Below are positions 61,375 through 64,000 of a DNA stretch of 64,000 bases, piece by piece. Each line of letters starts with the position of its first letter. Positions within the stretch are counted from its first letter, which is position 1. The translations under genes and the position numbers were made by a program. The notes below the pieces were generated by a model. It saw only the letters and a list, made by a program, of their open reading frames with translations. It had not been told where the DNA came from and searched no databases. Source of the stretch: Gaiellasilicea sp963731615 (GTDB taxonomy: Bacteria > Actinomycetota > Thermoleophilia > Gaiellales > Gaiellaceae); the NCBI GenBank assembly GCA_963731615.1, contig CAVSWD010000002.1, forward strand, positions 124,001-188,000, written 5' to 3'.

Positions 61375-61876
61375 GGACGGTCACCTTCTCCTCCAGCTTG
61401 TTCAGGGCCCGCGACAGGCGCGTCGAGACGGCCGTCGGGCTGATGCCGAGCACGCGGGCGGCTTCCTCGCCGTCGAGCTCGAGCAGGACACGGAGCGCGA
61501 TCACCTCGCGCTCGCCGGCCGACAGAGCGGCCAGTGCTGCCTCGAGCTCGGGCGAGAGCCCTTCCACGAAACCTTCGTCGAGCCGCTCGGGGGCAGCCGC
61601 CCGCTGCTCGCGGCGTCCACGCCGCTCCTCGGCCCGGAACCAGTCGAGCGCCGTCGTGCGCGCGATCTGGCAGAGCCAGGTGCGTGCGCTGGCGCGGCTT
61701 GGGTCGAAGCGCCGCCAGAGTCGCAACGCCTTCTCGAACGTGTCGGCGGCCAGGTCCTCGGCGAGCGAGCGGTCGTGGGTCAAATAGACGAGATAGGCGT
61801 ACACGTCGTCGAGGTGCTCCTCTGCAGTCGTGGCAAACGAGGCCGACCAGGCGGGTTGTCTGGCGGGTAGCGTCAT
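61367..61876 (-). CDS. ECF-family RNA polymerase sigma factor
   Basis: 169 residues. Region 2: HLDDVYAYLVYLTHDRSLAEDLAADTFEKALRLW; region 4: LSAGEREVIALRVLLELDGEEAARVLGISPTAVSTRLSRALNKLEE. ATG at 61876 or GTG at 61885. Probably held inactive by the overlapping DUF4349 membrane protein. Confidence 0.92.
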   Translation of the reverse strand: MTLPARQPAWSASFATTAEEHLDDVYAYLVYLTHDRSLAEDLAADTFEKALRLWRRFDPSRASARTWLCQIARTTALDWFRAEERRGRREQRAAAPERLDEGFVEGLSPELEAALAALSAGEREVIALRVLLELDGEEAARVLGISPTAVSTRLSRALNKLEEKVTVHV

Positions 61877-61915
61877 CGCCTGCACACCGTCTCTACGCCG
61901 CCGGACGGCGTTTCG

Positions 61916-63760
61916 TCACGTCTGGGCTGCCTCGAACAGCCGCTCCCAGCGCTCGAGCAGGCTCTGCAGGCGGTCGCGGGCTGCCTTGTGCGCCGCAAGC
62001 ACCTCGACGTCGCCCCAGTCGTCCGCCAGCCGGCGCTCCAGCTCCGCGAGCTCGAGCTCCTGCGCCTGGATCGAGCTCTCGATCTGCTCGAGCTCCGTCG
62101 GCCGCTTCGACGCCGGCTTCTCCGGCTTCGGCTTCTCCTTGCGCTCCTTCGGCGGCGAGGGCGCGGGTGCGTCCTCGCCGGCGCGGATGCGGGCGTAGTC
62201 GGCCCAGCCGCCCGGGTAGGAGCGGAGGCCGCCGTCCTCGACTGCAACGATCCGCTCCGCGACCGCGTCGAGCACGGCGCGGTCGTGCGAGACGAGCAAC
62301 ACGGTGCCGGGGAACGCTTCCAGCGCGGCTTCGAGCGCCTCGCGGCTCTCCAGGTCGAGATGGTTCGTCGGCTCGTCGAGGACGAGGAAGTTGGCGCCCG
62401 ACGCGACGACAAGCGCGAGCGCGAGCCGGCGGCGCTCGCCGCCGGAGAGCGCCACGACGGGCTTCTCGTGCGCGTCCCAGCCGGAGAAGAGGAAGCGGCC
62501 CAGCAGCGCCTGTGCCTGCGGCCGCTGCAGCCCCGTCGCGCCCATCGTGCACTCGAGCACGCTGCCGCGCTCGTCGAGCTCCACCTCGTGCTGGGAGAAG
62601 TAGGCGAGCTCGACGCCGTGGCCGATCCGCCCGAGCGTTCCCGCGACGATCGCCTCGAGCAGCGTGGACTTGCCGGAGCCGTTCGGCCCGATCAGAGCCA
62701 CGTGCTCGCCGCGCTCGAGTACGAGCTCGGCGTCGTGGAGAAGCGGCTTCGAGCCGGCGGCGAGGTCGAAGCCCTCCGCCTCGATCACCATTCGGCCGCT
62801 GCGCACCGGCTTCAGGAACTCGAACCCGAGTGTGCGTCGCCCTTCCTTCGGCGCCTCGACCCGCACGGCCTCGATCCGCTCGATCTGCTTCAGCTTCGCC
62901 TGGGCCTGGCGCGACTTCGTCCCGTAGCGGAAGCGGGCGACGAAGCGCTCGAGCCGGGCGATGTCCTCGGCCTGGCGCTCGGCGAACTTGGCCTGCATCG
63001 CGAGGCGTGCTGCCTTTTCCTGCCGCCAGACGTGCCACTTGCCCGGGAAGTAGGTCGACTTGCCGTTCTCGAGCTCGAGCACGGCGGTCCCCACCGACTC
63101 GAGAAACCAGCGGTCATGCGCGACCAGGATCACGGCGGCGTCGATCGTCGAGAGCTCCTGCTCCAGCCACTCCATCGACTCCATGTCGAGATGGTTCGTC
63201 GGCTCGTCGAGCAGGAGCAGATCCGGCCCGCCGGCGAGCGCGCGCGCGAGCGAGGCACGAGTGAGCTCCCCGCCCGAGAAGGTCTCGAGACCGCGGTCGA
63301 GATCCGCGTCGGCGAAGCCGAGGCCGCGCAGGACGGCAGTGGCATGGTCGCGCCAGCCGTAGCCGCCAGCGTGCTCGAGCCGCGCCTGGGCCTCGCCGTA
63401 GCGCCGCAGCGTCTCGGGCGCGTGGTCGCCGGCGGCCATCGCCTCCTCGAGCCGCCGCAGCTCGCGCTCGGTCTCGACGAGGTCGGCGGCGCCGGAGAGC
63501 GCGTACTCGCGCAGCGTGAAGCCGCCGAGCCGCGGCGGCCGCTGGTCGTGCAGGGCGACGCGCGCGCCCTTCTCCCAGGCGAGCTCGCCGCCCGCGAGCT
63601 CGGTCTCGCCCATCAGCGCACGCAGCAGCGTGGTCTTTCCGGCGCCGTTCGGGCCGGCGAGCGCCAGCCGGTCTCGCCGCTCGAGCTTGAACGAGACCCC
63701 GTCGAAGAGCGGGTCGCCGGAGAGCTCCTTGCGGAGCGAGGATGCGATCAGGACTGCCAC
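61916..63760 (-). CDS. ABC-F family ATPase (duplicated ATPase, translation factor type)
   Basis: 614 residues: two ATPase domains (GPNGAGKTT / FSGGELTRAS / LLLLDEPTNHLD and GPNGSGKST / LSGGERRRLA / FLVLDEPTNHLD), a linker rich in charged helices (KSRQAQAKLKQIERIE) and a C-terminal coiled coil (ELEQIESSIQAQELELAELERRL), like Uup/YdiF. No membrane region. Could be a housekeeping translation factor or a ribosome-protection resistance protein. GTG is 7 nt after TACCCT. Confidence 0.92.
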   Translation of the reverse strand: MAVLIASSLRKELSGDPLFDGVSFKLERRDRLALAGPNGAGKTTLLRALMGETELAGGELAWEKGARVALHDQRPPRLGGFTLREYALSGAADLVETERELRRLEEAMAAGDHAPETLRRYGEAQARLEHAGGYGWRDHATAVLRGLGFADADLDRGLETFSGGELTRASLARALAGGPDLLLLDEPTNHLDMESMEWLEQELSTIDAAVILVAHDRWFLESVGTAVLELENGKSTYFPGKWHVWRQEKAARLAMQAKFAERQAEDIARLERFVARFRYGTKSRQAQAKLKQIERIEAVRVEAPKEGRRTLGFEFLKPVRSGRMVIEAEGFDLAAGSKPLLHDAELVLERGEHVALIGPNGSGKSTLLEAIVAGTLGRIGHGVELAYFSQHEVELDERGSVLECTMGATGLQRPQAQALLGRFLFSGWDAHEKPVVALSGGERRRLALALVVASGANFLVLDEPTNHLDLESREALEAALEAFPGTVLLVSHDRAVLDAVAERIVAVEDGGLRSYPGGWADYARIRAGEDAPAPSPPKERKEKPKPEKPASKRPTELEQIESSIQAQELELAELERRLADDWGDVEVLAAHKAARDRLQSLLERWERLFEAAQT

Positions 63761-63767
63761 AGGTCAC

Positions 63768-63773
63768 AGGGTA
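63768..63773 (-). promoter_or_regulatory. -10 box (TACCCT), leaderless promoter of the ABC-F gene
   Basis: TACCCT on the minus strand plus seven bases then GTG at 63760. Confidence 0.5.
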
Positions 63774-63790
63774 GTGACGTGTGGACAGGC

Positions 63791-64000
63791 CTAGGAGACG
63801 GCCGTTTCCTTCCTGACGAGCTTCCGGGCGGCCTGCTCGATCGCCGCGGCGTCGATCCCGGCGGCCGCCAGTAGCTCCGCCGGCTTCCCCGAGTGCGGCA
63901 GCTCCCGTACGGCCAGCTTGACGACCCGCGGGCGATCGTCGAGATCGGCGAGCGCGTCGAGCACGGCGTCGCCGAGCCCGCCCTCGGCCCGGTGATCCTC
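63791..64000 (-). CDS. Transketolase, C-terminal domain (partial, 5' end outside window)
   Basis: The last 69 residues: EDHRAEGGLGDAV, VKLAVRELPHSGKPAELLAAAGIDAAAIEQAARKL. This is the transketolase C-terminal domain ending. Could be full transketolase or a split C-terminal subunit; upstream sequence is needed to tell. Confidence 0.8.
   Translation of the reverse strand, partial: EDHRAEGGLGDAVLDALADLDDRPRVVKLAVRELPHSGKPAELLAAAGIDAAAIEQAARKLVRKETAVS

Noticed and set aside
61916..63760. Multidrug ABC efflux pump
   Set aside because: Two fused ATPase domains with no membrane segments define an ABC-F protein, which acts on ribosomes rather than transport.

Overview
The window looks like a chromosomal piece of a high-GC actinobacterium, most likely of class Thermoleophilia (Gaiellales or Solirubrobacterales; inference). 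It carries the actinobacterial growth cluster fhaA-fhaB-pstP-rodA-pbpA-pknB-ddl, a PdtaS/PdtaR pair with an ANTAR regulator, a SUF iron-sulfur system with SufU, and many promoters with a TANNNT -10 box only 6-7 nt before an ATG/GTG (leaderless mRNAs). I see no tRNA, rRNA, CRISPR array, insertion sequence or prophage.

Layout. 1-0.8 kb: tatA and partial tatC. 0.9-6.4 kb: an SDR enzyme, then sufC-sufB, three tandem VOC proteins and sufD. 6.4-11.7 kb, minus strand: a PAS/HisKA_3 kinase, a metallo-beta-lactamase-fold protein, a cyclooxygenase/alpha-dioxygenase-like haem peroxidase with an operator-like palindrome upstream, a CbbX-like AAA ATPase and a YceH-like protein. 11.8-15.4 kb: a secreted PD40/RTX protein, a frameshifted BBE-type flavoenzyme and a degraded stretch. 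15.4-21.1 kb: ettA, MaoC hydratase, methyltransferase, LON-domain protein, sufS, sufU, Rieske protein. 21.1-21.3 kb: an unexplained structured transcript with its own promoter and terminator. 21.4-31.1 kb: NDUFA9-like reductase, dcd, DUF4015 protein, CBS protein, pdxH, an aminotransferase, a membrane Ser/Thr kinase and a cyclase/ATPase regulator.

31-40.8 kb is one long minus-strand run for cell-wall growth and its phospho-signalling, most genes overlapping by 4 nt. 40.9-48.5 kb holds small conserved genes, argG-argH, a SIMPL protein and a serine hydrolase. 48.5-58.3 kb is a nitrogen block: glnA-glnK-amt (minus), an ABC-2 exporter with a methyltransferase (plus), a second glnA, then pdtaS-pdtaR. 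The end has another GAF kinase, an ECF sigma factor with a DUF4349 membrane partner, an ABC-F ATPase and the C-terminus of a transketolase.

The most interesting signal is in the nitrogen block. Both glutamine synthetase genes have leaders of about 95 nt ending in a strong intrinsic terminator, and in both a small hexaloop hairpin (AGGC-N6-GCCUC) overlaps the terminator's 5' arm. In the first leader it is preceded by an abutting second hexaloop hairpin. This is the architecture expected for ANTAR antitermination, and an ANTAR regulator lies next to the second glnA. GlnK and the first GS carry Phe where the classical nucleotidylated Tyr would be, so RNA-level control may take over part of that role. 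At least five reading frames are broken by apparent single-base indels, including argG and sufU, which suggests assembly errors.
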